From Aulostomus chinensis (lineage: Eukaryota > Chordata > Actinopteri > Syngnathiformes > Aulostomidae), in NCBI GenBank assembly GCA_037954235.1, contig JBBMOA010000001.1, positions 29,031,074 to 29,095,073 of the forward strand: a DNA stretch of 64,000 bases, given 5' to 3'. The translations under genes were made by a program, and so were the position numbers. The notes beneath the pieces were generated by a model. The model saw nothing but the letters and a program-made list of their open reading frames with translations. It was not told the DNA's origin and made no database searches. How positions within the stretch are numbered: position 1 is the stretch's first letter; every line of letters begins with the position of its first letter. Shown here in pieces: positions 12,611-26,639 of this stretch.

Positions 12611-15600
12611 GATGCTCACAGTAATGTAGTGATAGTTGCTCATAAACTCAAAGTGATGCTGACAGTAATGTAGTAAGAGTTGCTACGAACCTCAAAATAA
12701 TGTGACAGTGATGTCAGAAGAATTGCTAATGAACTCAAAATGATGCTAACAGTAGTGGAGTGAACGTTTCGAATAACCTCATAGTGATGCTGACAGTCAT
12801 GTACTAAGAGTTGCTACGAACGTCAAAATAATGCGACAGTAATGTAGTAAAAGTTGCTACGAACCTCAAAATATTGCGACAGTGATGTAGTAAGTATTGC
12901 GAATGAACTCAAGATGATGCTAAAAATAATGTAGTGATAGTTGCTAAGAAACTCAGTGATGCTTAAAGTAATGTAGAAAGAGTTTCGAAAAACCTCAAAG
13001 TGATGCTGAAGGTCATTTAGGAAGAGTTGCTTATGAACTCAATTTAATGCCACAGTGATGTCGTGAGAATTGCTCAACAACTCAAAATGATGCTAACAGT
13101 AATGGAGTGAAACTTTCAAATAACCTCAAAGTGATGCTTACAGTAATGTAGTAAGTGTTGCTACGACCCTTTAAATAATAAGACAGTAATGTAGTAAAAG
13201 TTGCTACGAACCTCAAAATATTGCGACAGTGATGTCGGAAGAATTGCTAATGAACTTAAAATGATGCTAACAGTAATGTAGTGATAGTTGCTAATCAAGT
13301 CAGTGATGCTTATAGTAATGTAGTAAGTGTTTCGAACAACCTCAAAGTGATGCTGATAGTTATGTACTAAGAGTTGCTACGAATCTCTAAATAATGCGAC
13401 AGTAATGTAGTAAAAGTTGCTACGAACCTCAAAATATTGCGACAGTGATGTCAGAAGAATTGCTAAAGAACTCAAGATGATACTAAAAGTAATGTAGTGA
13501 TAGTTGCTAAGAAACTCAGTGATGCTTACAGTAATGTAGGAAGAGTTTCGAACAACCTCAAAGTGATGCTGACAGTCATTTAGTAAGAGTTGCTAATGAA
13601 CTCAATTCAATGCTACAGTGATGTCGTGAGAATTGCTCATGAACTCAAAATGATGCTAACAGTAATGTAGTGATAGTTGCTAATAAACTCAAAGTGATGC
13701 TGACAGTCATGTACTAAGAGTTGCTTCGAACCTCAAAATAAAGCGACAGTAATGTAGTAAAAGTTGCTACAAACCTCAAAATATTGCGACAGTGATGTTG
13801 GAAGAATTGCTAATGAACTTAAAATGATGCTAACAGTAATGTAGTGATAGTTGCTAATAAACTCAGAGTGATGCTGACAGTAATGTAGTAAGAGTTGCTA
13901 CGAACCTTAAAATAATGCAACAATAATGTAGTAAGAGTTGCTACGAACCTCAAAATAATGCGACAGTGATGTCGGAAGAATTGCTAATGATCTCAAAATG
14001 ATGCGACAGTGATGAAGTAAGAATTGCTAATGAACTCAAAATGATGCTAAAAGTAATGGAGTGAAAGTTTCGAATAACCTCAAAGTGATGCTTACAGTCA
14101 TGTAGTAAGTGTAGCTACGAACCTCAAAATAATGCGACAGTAATTTAGTAAAAGTTACTACGAACCTCAAAATATTGCGACAGTGATGTCGGAAGTATTG
14201 CTAATGAACTCAAGATGATGCTAACAGTAATGGAGTGAAACTTTCGAATAACCTCAAAGTGATGCTGACAGTCATGTAGTAAGTGTTTCGAAAAACCTCA
14301 AAGTGATGCTGAAGTTCATTTAGGAAGAGTTGCTAATGAACTCAATTTAATGCTACAGTGATGTCGTGAGAATTGCTCAACAACTCAAAATGATGCTAAC
14401 AGTAATGTAGTGATAGTTGCTAATCAACTCAGTGATGCTTACAGTAATGTAGTAAGTGTTTCGAAGAACCTCAAAGTGATGCTGACAGTCATGTACTAAG
14501 ATTTGATAAGAACCTCAAAATAATGCGACAGTAATGTAGTAAAAGTTGATACGAACCTCAAAATATTGCGACAGTGATGTCGGAAGAATTGCTAATGAAC
14601 TTAAAATGATGCTAACAGTCATGTAGTGGTAGTTGCTAATCAAGTCAGTGATGCTTACAGTAATGTAGTAAGAGTTTCGAACAATCTCAAAGTGATGCTG
14701 ACATTCATTTAGAAAGAGTTGCTAATGAACTCAATTCAATGCTAATGTGATGTCGTGAGAATTGCTCATGAACTCAAAATGATGCTAACAGTAATGTAGT
14801 GATAGTTGCTAATAAACTCAAAGTGATGCTGACAGTCATGTACTAAGAGTTGCTACGAACCTCAAAATAATGCGACAGTAATGTAGTAAAAGTTGCTACA
14901 AACCTCAAAATATTGCGACAGTGATGTCGGAAGAATTGCTAATGAACTTAAAATGATGCTAACAGTAATGTAGTGATAGTTGCTAATAAACTCAGAGTGA
15001 TGCTGACAGTAATGTAGTAAGAGTTGCTACGAACCTTAAAATAATGCAACAATAATGTAGTAAGAGTTGCTACGAACCTCAAAATAATGCGACAGTGATG
15101 TCGGAAGAATTGCTAATGATCTCAAAATGATGCGACAGTGATGTCGGAAGAATTGCTAATGAACTCAAGATGATGCTAACAGTAATGTAGTGATAGTTGC
15201 TAATCAACTCAGTGATGCTTAAAGTAATGTAGTAAGTGTTTCGAATAACCTCAAAGTGATGCTGACAGTCATGTAGTAAGAGTTGCTACGAACCTCAAAA
15301 TAATGCGACAGTAATGTAGTAAAAGTTGCTACGAACCTCAAAATATTGCGACAGTGATGTCGGAAGAATTGCTAATGAACTCAAAATGATGCTAACAGTT
15401 ATGGAGTGAACGTTTCGAATAACCTCAAAGTGATGCTGACAGTCATGTAGTAAGAGTTGCTACAAACCTCAAAATAATGCGACAGTGATGTCAGTAGAAT
15501 TGCTAAAGATCTCAAAATGATGCGACAGTGATTTAGTAAGAATTGCTAATGAACTCAAGATGATGCTAACAGTAATGGAGAGAACGTTTCGAATAACCTC

Positions 15601-15871
15601 AAAGTGATGCTGACAGTCATGTAGTAAGTGTTGCTACGAACCTCAAAATAATGCGACAGTAATGTAGTAAAAGTTGCTACGAACCTCAAAATATTGCAAC
15701 AGTGATGTCGGAAGAATTGCTAATGAACTCAAGATAATGCTAACAGTAATGTAGTGATAGTTGCTAAGAAACTCAGTGATGCTTACAGTAATGTGGTCAG
15801 AGTTTCAAACAACCTCAAAGTGATGCTGACAGTCATTTAGTAAGAGTTGCTAATGAACTCAATTTAATGCT

Positions 15872-17607
15872 TCAGATTCATTCAGATTCAGATTCAGATT
15901 CAGATGACTTTATTTATCCCCGAGGGGCAATTAAAATACGGTACAACTGAGCAGCATGACATTAAAAAACAAAACAAAGAAAAAAAAAAACGGACATGAC
16001 AGTGGGAATAAATAAGAGAATAAAAATAAGATTAAAGATAAAAATACAATAAATATACTACATACAGTATGTACACAATGTAGAATGAAGAGTAAGGTGA
16101 CTGGAGTGAGTGAATAAAGTGCAGACAATGTAAACAGTATAAACAGTGTAACAGTGAAGACAGGATATTGAGTAGTCCGGGGAGAGTATGTAGGTGTGTG
16201 TGTGTCGGGTGTTGGTGTGGGGAAGGTGTTAGCAGCTGGAGTTAAAGAGAAGAATGGCTTTGGGGACAATGGTGGCTTTCCTCCTCTCAGTTCTGCAGGC
16301 CACACAGCGGAGGCGTCGCCCAGAGGGGAGCCATTCAAATGCAGAGTGGAGTATGTGTGAGGGGTCTTTGATGGGGCCTGTTGGCTGTAAACGTGTGAAA
16401 GAGTTCTGACAGGCAGGCCGATGATTTTGGAGCACACTGATGCAGTGCGCTGCAGTCTGTTCCGGTTCTGGAGGCTGAGGGAGTGGAACCAGCAGGTTAT
16501 GGAGGATGTGATGATGCTTTCCACAAAGGTGTAGTAGAAAGTCATCATTATGGGTGCGCTGACTCCAAAGGAATTGAGTTTCCTGAGGAGGAACAGTCGT
16601 TGGCGACACCTCCTGAGAATCTCCTCTGTGTTGGCAGAAAAGTTCAGGAGGTTGTCAAAGATTGTGCCCAGGTATTTGTACTCTTCGACCACTTCCACTG
16701 GCTTCCCGTGGATGGTGGTGATGACAGCAGAAGCCAGATCCCTCTGCTTGCTGGAGAAGGTCACCACCATCTCTTTGGTCTTGCTGACGTTCAGTTCTAG
16801 TTTGGAGCTGTCACACCACTCTACAAACTCCTGAAGAGCGGGTCCATGATGTCGTGCTGGGCCTGACAGCAGTGACAGGAGAACTGTGTCGTCAGCATAT
16901 TTCACCAGGTGGCAGTTGGGCTGTGTGGATCGGCAGCCATCTGTGTAGAGGAGGAAGAGCAGGGGGGAGAGCACACAGCCTTGGGGGGAGCCAGTTGAGG
17001 TGAAGCGGAGGTCCGAAAGGGAGTTGTTGACCCGAACTTTCTGAGTCCTGTTGGTCAGAAAGTCCAGAATCCACAGTATAAGCTGGTCGTCCAGATGGAA
17101 GCAGGAGGAGAGTTTGGTGGCCAGGATGTGGGGCTGCAGTGTGTTAAATGCTGATGAGAAATCAGCGAACAGAAGTCTGGCGGAGGAGTTAGGAAGCTCC
17201 AGGTGCTTGTGGATGGAGTCCAAGATGAAGATTTTTGCATCCTCGACGCCTCTGCGTGCGCAATAAGCAAACTGGAGTGGGTCCATCAGGGGGTCGGTTG
17301 CTCAGATGATGTGCTGTTTTATGATCTTCTCCATGGCCTTCATCACCAGGGAGGTGAGGGCCACGGGGCGGAGATCGTTCAGAGACTTAGGGTTGGTTTT
17401 TTTGGGGATGGGGATGACTGTGGAGTGTTTCCACAGCTGGGGAACTGTGTGACTGTCCATGGAGTGTTGAAATAGAGTCCGGAAAACAATGCCTAGTTGC
17501 CCCGCACAGTGCCTCAGGACTCTGCTTCTGATGTTGTCGGGGCCGGGTGAGCTCCTTTCCCTGGTCCTCCTGAGGGCTCTCACCACGTCCTCCGTCGTGA
17601 AGGTATG
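15872..17607 (-). mobile_element. 5'-truncated non-LTR retrotransposon (CR1/Rex1/L2-like)
   Basis: A single insertion inside a satellite monomer. The array reads AATTTAATGCT before it (AATGCT at 15,866-15,871) and resumes with AATGCTACAGTGATG after it (17,608-17,613), so AATGCT is a 6-bp target-site duplication. On the minus strand the element holds the second half of a reverse transcriptase, then a 3' UTR with AATAAA-like sequence and a tail of repeated TCTGAA units (15,872-15,905). Its 5' part, including any endonuclease, is missing, as is usual for target-primed insertions cut short. The clade is inferred from the RT motif style only. Confidence 0.93.
15931..17606 (-). pseudogene. LINE reverse transcriptase fragment, broken
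   Basis: The frame runs from the truncation point with RT motifs in order: SPGPDNIRSRVL (near 17,550), IPIPKKTNPKSLNDLRPVAL, FADFSSAFNT (catalytic Asp, motif A), GSPQGCVLSPLLF (motif B), YADDTVLL (catalytic motif C) and EEYKYLGTIFD. One in-frame TGA at 17,302-17,304 separates IIKQHII from ATDPLMDPLQFAY; a CGA arginine codon changed at a CpG would explain it. A frameshift near 16,370-16,390 moves the typical C-terminal motif WLPSGRRLR into another frame. The long C-terminal tail of the main frame is therefore read out of frame into the 3' UTR. The enzyme is not functional, but the catalytic motifs are intact, so the insertion is fairly young. Confidence 0.9.
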
Positions 17608-18604
17608 AATGCTACAGTGATGTCGTGAGAATTGCTCAACAACTCAAAATGATGCTAACAGTAATGTAGTGATAGTTGCTAAAAAACTCAAAGTGATGCT
17701 GACAGTAATGTAGTAAGAGTTGCTACGAACCTTAAAATAATGCAACAATAATGTAGTAACAGTTGCTACGAACCTCAAAATATTGCGACAGTGATGTAGT
17801 AAGAATTGCTAATGAACTCAAAATGATGCTAACAGTAATGGAGTGAAACTTTCGAATAACGTCAAAGTGATGCTTACAGTCATGTAGTAAGAGTTGCTAC
17901 GAACCTCAACATAATGCGACAGTAATGTAGTAAAAGTTGCTACGAACCTCAAAATATTGCGACGGTGATGTCAGAAGCATTTCTAATAAACTCAAAATGA
18001 TGCTAACAGTAATGTAGTGATAGTTGCTAATAAACTCAAAATGATGCTAACAGTAATGTAGTGATGGTTGCTAATCAAGTCAGTAATGCTTACAATAATG
18101 TAGTAAGTGTTTCGAAGAACCTCAAAGTGATGCTTACAGTCATGTAGTAAGAGTTGCTACGAACCTCAAAATAATGCGACAGTAATGTAGTAAAAGTTGC
18201 TACGAACCTCAAAAAATTGCGACAGTGATGTCGGAAGAATTGCTCATGAACTCAAAATGATGCTAAAAGTAATGTAGTGATGGATGCTAATCAAGTCAGT
18301 AATGCTTTCAGTAATGTAGTAAGTGTTTCGAATAACCTCAAAGTGATGCTGACAGTAATGTAGTAAGAGTTGCTACGAACCTCAAAATAATGCGACAGTG
18401 ATGTCAGAAGAATTGCTAAAGATCTCAAAATGATGTGACAGTGATGTCGTAAGAATTGCTAATAAACTAAAAATGATGCTAACGGTAATGTAGGAAGAGT
18501 TGAAACTAACCTCAAAATGATGCTACAGTGATGTCGTAAGAATTGCAAATGATCCCAAAATGATATGACAGTGATGTCGTAAGAATTGCTAATGAACTCA
18601 AAAT

Positions 18605-20165
18605 GATGCTGACAATAATGGAGTGAACGTTTCGAATAACCTCAAAGTGATGCTGAAAGTCATGTACTAAGAGTTGCTACGAACCTCAAAATAATGCGAC
18701 AGTAATGTAGTAAAAGTTGCTACGAACCTCAAAATATTGCGACAGTGATGTAGTAAGAATTGCTAATGAACTTAAAATGATGCTAAAAGTAATGTAGCGA
18801 TAGTTGCTAATCAAGTCAGTGATGCTTACAGTAATGTAGTAAGTGTTTCGAACAACCTCAAACTGATGCTAGCAGTCATGGAGTAAGAGTTGCTACGAAC
18901 CTCAAAATAATGCGACAGTGATGTCGTAAGTGTTGCTCAAGATCTCAAAATGATGCAACAGTGATGTCAGAAGAATTGGTAATGATCTCAAAATGATGCT
19001 AACAGTAATGGAGTGAACGTTTCGAATAACCTCAAAGTGATGCTGACAGTCATGTACTAAGAGTTGCTACGAACATCAAAATAATGCGACAGTAATGTCG
19101 TAAAAGTTGCTACGAACCTCAAAATATTGCGACAGTGATGTCGGAAGAATTGCTAATGAACTCAAGATGATGCTAACAGTAATGTAGTGATAGTTGCTAA
19201 GAAACTCAGTGATGCTTACAGTAATGTAGTAAGAGTTTCGAACAACCTCAAAGTGATGCTGACAGTCATTTAGTAAGAGTTGCTAATGAACTCAATTTAA
19301 TGCTACAGTGATGTCGTGAGAATTGCTCAACAACTCAAAATGATGCTAACAGTTATGTAGTGATAGTTGCTAATAAACTCAAAGTGATTCTAACAGTAAT
19401 GTAGTAAGAGTTGCTATGAAGCTTAAAATAATGCAACCATCATGTAGAAAGAGTTGCTACGAACCTCAAAATATTGCGACAGTGATGTCGGAAGAATTGC
19501 TAATGAACTCAAAATGATGCGAACAGTAATGTAGTGATAGTTGCTAATCAAGTCAGTGATGCTTACAGTAATGTAGTAAGTGTTTCGAACAACCTTAAAA
19601 TGATGCTAACAGTCATGTAGTGATAATTGCAAATAAACTCAAAGTGATGCTGACAGTAATGTAGTAAGAGTTGCTACGAACCTAAAAATAATGCGACAGT
19701 GATGTCGGAAGAATTGCTAATGAACTCAAAATGATGCTAACAGTAATGTAGTGATAGTTGCGAATCAAGTCAGTGATGCTTACAGTAATGTAGTAAGAGT
19801 TGCTACGAACCTCAAAATAATGCGACAGTGATGTCAGAAGAATTGCTAAAGATCTCAAAATGATGCGACAGTGATGTTAGAAGAATTGCGAATGATCTCA
19901 AAATGATGCTGATAATAATGGAGTGAACGTTTCGAATAACCTCAAAGTGATGCTGAAAGTCATGTACTAATAGTTGCTACGAACCTCAAAATATTGCGAC
20001 AGTGATGTCGGAAGAATTGCTAAGGAACTTAAAATGATGCTAAAAGTAATGTAGTGATAGTTGCTAATACACTGAGTGATGCTGACAGTCATGTAGTAAG
20101 TGTTGCTACGAACCTCAAAGTAATGGGACAGTAATGTAGTAAAAGTTGCTACAAACCTCAAAATA
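18605..20165 (+). repeat. Large duplicated block B, copy 1
   Basis: About 1.55 kb of satellite is repeated at 20,595-22,155 with an offset of about 1,990 bp. Shared rare markers include GATGCTAGCAGTCATGGAG, CGTAAGTGTTGCTCAAG, GCTTAAAATAATGCAAC and TAATACACTGAGTGATG. A smaller local duplication of about 175 bp (around 19,985-20,330) sits at its end. Confidence 0.8.
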
Positions 20166-20594
20166 TTGCGACAGTGATGTCGGAAGAATTGCTAATGAAC
20201 TTAAAATGATGCTAAAAGTAATGTAGTGATAGTTGCTAATACACTGAGTGATGCTGACAGTCATGTAGTAAGTGTTGCTACGAACCTCAAAGTAATGGGA
20301 CAGTAATGTAGTAAAAGTTGCGACGAACCTCAAAATATTGCGACAGTGATGTCGGAAGAATTGCTAATGAACTCAAAATGATGCTAACAGTGATGTAGTG
20401 ATAGTTGCGAATCAAGTCAGTGATGCTTACAGTAATGTAGTAAGTATTTCGAACAACCTCAAAGTGATGCTGACAGTAATGTAGTAAGAGTTGCTACGAA
20501 CCTCAAAATAATGCGACAGTGATGTCAGAAGAATTGCGAAAGATCTCAAAATGATGCGACAGTGATGTTAGAAGAATTGCAAATGATCTCAAAA

Positions 20595-22155
20595 TGATGC
20601 TGACAATAATGGAGTGAACGTTTCGAATAACCTCAAAGTGATGCTGAAAGTCATGTACTAAGAGTTGCTACGAACCTCAAAATAATGCGACAGTAATGTA
20701 GTAAAAGTTGCTACGAACCTCAAAATATTGCGACAGTGATGTAGTAAGAATTGCTAATGAACTTAAAATGATGCTAAAAGTAATGTAGCGATAGTTGCTA
20801 ATCAAGTCAGTGATGCTTACAGTAATGTAGTAAGTGTTTCGAACAACCTCAAACTGATGCTAGCAGTCATGGAGTAAGAGTTGCTACGAACCTCAAAATA
20901 ATGCGACAGTGATGTCGTAAGTGTTGCTCAAGATCTCAAAATGATGCAACAGTGATGTCAGAAGAATTGGTAATGATCTCAAAATGATGCTAACAGTAAT
21001 GGAGTGAACGTTTCGAATAACCTCAAAGTGATGCTGACAGTCATGTACTAAGAGTTGCTACGAACATCAAAATAATGCGACAGTAATGTCGTAAAAGTTG
21101 CTACGAACCTCAAAATATTGCGACAGTGATGTCGGAAGAATTGCTAATGAACTCAAGATGATGCTAACAGTAATGTAGTGATAGTTGCTAAGAAACTCAG
21201 TGATGCTTACAGTAATGTAGTAAGAGTTTCGAACAACCTCAAAGTGATGCTGAAAGTCATTTAGTAAGAGTTGCTAATGAACTCAATTTAATGCTACAGT
21301 GATGTCGTGAGAATTGCTCAACAACTCAAAATGATGCTAACAGTTATGTAGTGATAGTTGCTAATTAACTCAAAGTGATTCTAACAGTAATGTAGTAAGA
21401 GTTGCTATGAAGCTTAAAATAATGCAACAATCATGTCGAAAGAGTTGCTACGAACCTCAAAATATTGCGACAGTGATGTTGGAAGAATTGCTAATGAACT
21501 CAAAATGATGCGAACAGTAATGTAGTGATAGTTGCTAATCAAGTCAGTGATGCTTACAGTAATGTAGTAAGTGTTTCGAACAACCTTAAAATGATGCTAA
21601 CAGTAATGTAGTGATAGTTGCAAATAAACTCAAAGTGATGCTGACAGTAATGTAGTAAGAGTTGCTACGAACCTCAAAATAATGCGACAGTGATGTCGGA
21701 AGAATTGCTAATGAACTCAAAATGATGCTAACAGTAATGTAGTGATAGTTGCGAATCAAGTCAGTGATGCTTACAGTAATGTAGTAAGAGTTGCTACGAA
21801 CCTCAAAATAATGCGACAGTGATGTCAGAAGAATTGCTAAAGATCTCAAAATGATGCGACAGTGATGTTAGAAGAATTGCGAATGATCTCAAAATGATGC
21901 TGACAATAATGGAGTGAACGTTTCGAATAACCTCAAAGTGATGCTGAAAGTCATGTCCTAATAGTTGCTACGAACCTCAAAATATTGCGACAGTGATGTC
22001 GGAAGAATTGCTAATGAACTTAAAATGATACTAAAAGTAATGTAGTGATAGTTGCTAATACACTGAGTGATGCTGACAGTCATGTAGTAAGTGTTGCTAC
22101 GAACCTCAAAGTAATGGGACAGTAATGTAGTAAAAGTTGCTACGAACCTCAAAAT
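20595..22155 (+). repeat. Large duplicated block B, copy 2
   Basis: Second copy of the block at 18,605-20,165, with the same order of marker monomers and only scattered substitutions. Both copies are in direct orientation, as expected from unequal crossing-over within the array. Confidence 0.8.
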
Positions 22156-25100
22156 ATTGCGACAGTGATGTCGGAAGAATTGCTCATAAACTCAAGATGA
22201 TGCTAACAGTAATGGAGTGAAACTTTCGAATAACCTGTAAATGATGCTGACAGTCATGTAGTAAGTGTTGCTACGAACCTCAAAATAATGCGACAGTAAT
22301 GTAGTAAAAGTTGCTACGAACCTCAAAATATTGCGACAGTGATGTCGGAAGAATTGCTAATGAACTCAAGATGATGCTAACAGTAATGTAGCGATAGTTG
22401 CTAAGAAAGTCAGTGATGTTTAAAGTAATGTAGTAAGAGTTTCGAACAACCTCAAAGTGATGCTGACAGTCATTTAGTAAGAGTTGCTAATGAACTCAAT
22501 TCAATGCTACAGTGATGTCGTGAGAATTGCTCATTAACTCAAAATGATGCTAACAGTAATGTAGTGATAGTTGCTAATTAACTCAGTGATGCTTACAGTA
22601 ATGTAGTACGTGTTTCAAACAACCTCAAAGTGATGCTGACAGTCATGTAGTAAGAGTTGCTACTAACCTCAATTTAATGCTACAGTGATGTCGATGAATT
22701 GCTAATAAACTCAAAATGAAGCTAACAGTAATGTCGTGATAGTTGCTAATAAACTCAAAATGATGCTAAAAGTAATGTAGTGATAGTTGCTAATCAACTC
22801 AGTAATGCTTACAGTAATGTCGTAAGTGTTTCGAACAACCTCAAACTGACGCTGACAGTCATGTAGTAAGAGTTGCTTCTAACCTCAAAATGATGCTAAA
22901 AGTAATGTCGTGATAGTTGCTAATGAACTCAAAGTGATGCTGACAGTAATTTAGTAAGAGTTGCTTCGAAACTCAAAGTAATGCGACAGTGATGTCAAAA
23001 GAATTGTTAATGATCTCAAACTGATGCGACAGTGATGTAGTAAGAATTGCTAATGAACTCAAAATGATGCTAACAGTAATGGAGTGAAAGTTTAGAATAA
23101 CCTCAAAGTGATGCTGACAGTCATGTAGTAAGTGTTGCTACGAACCTCAAAATATTGCGACAGTGATGTCGGAAGAATTGCTAATGAACTCAAAATGATG
23201 CTAACAGTAATGTAGTGATAGTTGCTAATTAACTCAGTGATGCTTACAGTAATGTAGTAAGTGTTTCGAAAAAAACAAAAAGTGATGCTGTCAGTCATGT
23301 AGTAAAAGTTACTTCTAACCTCAAAATGATGCTAACAGTAATGTAGTGATAGTTGCTAATCAAGTCAGTGATGCTTACAGTAATGTAGTAAGTGTTTCGA
23401 ATAACCTCAAAGTGATGCTGTCAGTCATGTAATAAGAGCTGCTACAAACCTCAAAATAATGCGACAGTGATGTTAGAAGAATTGCGAATGATCTCAAAAT
23501 GATGCTAAAAGTAGTGGAGTGAACGTTTCGAATAACCTCAAAGTGATGCTGACAGTCATGTACTAATAGTTGCTACGAACCTCAAAATAATGCGACAGTA
23601 ATGTAGTAAAAGTTGCTACGAACCTCAAAATATTGCGACAGTGATGTCGGATCAATTGCTCATGAACTTAAAATGATGCTAAAAGTAAGGTAGTGATAGT
23701 TGCTAATCAACTCAGTGATGCTTGCAGTAATGTAGTAAGTGTTTCAAATAACCTCAAAGTGATGCTGACAGTCATGTAGAAAGAGTTGCTACGAAACTCA
23801 AAATAATGCGACAGTGATGTCGGAAGAATTGCTAATGATCTCAAAATGATGCGACAGTGATGTAGTAAGAATCGCTCAACAACTCAAAATGATGCTAACA
23901 GCAATGTAGTGATATTTGCTAATAAACTCAAAGTGATGCTGACAGTAATGTAGTAAGAGTTGCTTCGAACCTCAAAATAAGACGACAGTGATGTCAAAAG
24001 AATTGTTTATGATCTCAAACTGATGGGACAGTGATGTCATAAGAATTGCTTATGAATTCAAAATGATGCTAACAGTAATGGAGTGATAGTTGCTATAAAC
24101 TCAAGTGATGCTTACAGTAATGTAGTAAGAGTTTCGAACAACCTCAAAGTGATGCTGACAGTCATGTAGTAAGAGTTGCTACTAAACTCAATTTAATGCG
24201 ACAGTGATGTCTATGAATTGCTAATTAACTCAAAATGATGCTAACAGTAATGTAGTGATAGTTGCAAATGAACTCAAAGTGATGCTGACAGTAATGTAGT
24301 AAGAGTTGCTACGAACCTTTAAATAATGCAACAGTAATGTCGTAAAAGTTGCTACGAACCTCAAAATAATGCGACAGTGATGTCAGAAGAATTGCTAATG
24401 ATCTCAAAATGATGCGACAGTGATGTAGTAAGAATTGCGAATGAACTCAAAATGATGCTAACAGTAATGGAGTGAAAGTTTCGAATAACCTCAAAATGAT
24501 GCTGATGGTCATGTAGTAAGAATTGCTACGAACCTCAAAATAATGCTACAGTAATGTAGTAAAAGTTTCTACGAACCTCAAAATATTGCGACAGTGATGT
24601 TGGAAGAATTGCTCATGAACTCAAAATGATGCTAACAGTAATGGAGTGAACGTTTCGAATAACCTCAAAGTGATGCTGACAGTCATGTAGTAAGAGTTGC
24701 TACGAACCTCAAAAAAAAAATGCAACAGTGATGTCGGAAGAATTTCTAATGAACTCAAAATGATGATAACAGTAATGGAGTGAAAGTTTCGAATAAACTG
24801 AAAGTGATGCTGACAGTCATGTTGTAAGTGTTGCTACGAACCTCAAAATAAGGCGACAGTAATGAAGTAAAAGTTGCTACGAACCTCAAAATATTGCGAC
24901 AGTGATGTCGGAAGAGTTGCTTCTAACCTCAAAATGATGCTAACAATAATGTAGTGATAGTTGCTAATTAATTCAAAGTGATGCTAACAGTAATGTAGTG
25001 ATAGTTGCTAATCAACTCAGTGATGCTTACAGTAATGTAGTAAGTGTTTCGAACAACCTCAAAGTGATTCTGACAGTCATGTAGTAAGAGTTGCTTCGAA

Positions 25101-26639
25101 CCTCAAAATAATGCGACAGTGATGTCAGAAGAATTGGGAAAGATCTCAAACTGATGGGACAGTGATGTCGTAAGAATTGCTAATGAACTCAAGATGATGC
25201 GAAAAATAATGTAGTGATAGTTGCTGATGAACTCAGTGATGCTTACAGTAATGTAGTAAGAGTTTCGAACAACGTCAAAGTGATGCTGACAGTCATGTAG
25301 TTAGACTTGCTACTAACCTCAATTTGATGCTACAGTGATGTCTATGAATTGCTAATAAACTCAAAATGATGCTAACAGTAATGTCGTGATAGTTGCTAAT
25401 AAACTCAAAGTGATGCTGACAGTAATGTAGTAAGAGTTGCTACGAACCTTTAAATAATGCAACAGTAATGTCGTAAGAGTTGCTACGAACCTCAAAATAA
25501 TGCGACAGTGATGTCGGAAGAATTGCTAATGAACTTAAAATGATGCCAACAGTAATGGAGTGAACGTTTCGAATAACCTCAAAGTGATGCTAACAGTCAT
25601 GTAGTAAGAGTTGCTACGAACCTCAAAAAAATGCGACAGTGTGTCGGAAAAATGTCTAATGAACTCAAAATGATGCTAACAGTAATATAGTGATAGTTGC
25701 TAATCAACTCAGTGATGCTTACAGTAATGTCGTAAGTGTTTCGAACAACCTCAAAGTGATGCTGACAGTCATGCAGTAAGAGTTGCTACGAACCTCAAAA
25801 TAATGTGACAGTGATGTCAGAAGAATTGCTAAAGATCTCAAAATGATGCTGACAGTCATGTAGTAAGAGTTGCTAAGAACCTCAAAATACTGCGACAGTA
25901 ATGTAGTCAAAGTTGCTACGAACCTCAAAATATTGCGACAGTCATGTCAGAAGAATTGCTAATGAACTCGAAATGATGCTCACAGTAATGTAGTGATAAT
26001 TGCTAATCAAGTCAGTGATGCTTACAGTAATGTAGTAAGTGTTTCGAACAAACTCAAAGTGATGCTAGCAGTCATGTAGTAAGAGTTGCTACGAACCTCA
26101 AAATGATGCTAACAGTAATGTAGTGATAGTTGCTAATGAACTCAAAATGATGCGAACGGTAATGTAGTGATAGTTGCTAATAAACTCAAAGTGATGCTGA
26201 CAGTAATGTAGTAAGAGTTGCTACGAACCTCAAAACATTGCGATAGTGATGTTGGAAGAATTGCTAATGAACTCAAAATGATGCTAACAGTAACAAAGTG
26301 ATAGTTGCGAATCAACTCAGTGATGCTTACAGTAATGTAGTAAGTGTTTCGAACAACCTCAAAGTGATGCTGACAGTCATGTAGTCAGAGTTGCTACGAA
26401 CCTCAAAATAATGCGACAGTGATGTCAGAAGAATTGCTAATGATATCAAAATGATGCGACAGTGATTTAGTAAGAATTGCTAATGATCTCAAAATGATGC
26501 GACAGTGATGTTGGAAGAATTGCTATTGAACTCAAAATGATGCTAACAGTAACGTAGTGATAGTTGCTAATCAACTCAGTGATGCTTATAGTAATGTTGT
26601 AAGTGTTTCGAACAACCTCAAAGTGATGCTGACAGTCAT

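Noticed and set aside
16483..17475. Plus-strand frames inside the LINE
   Set aside because: They are antisense shadows of the reverse transcriptase.
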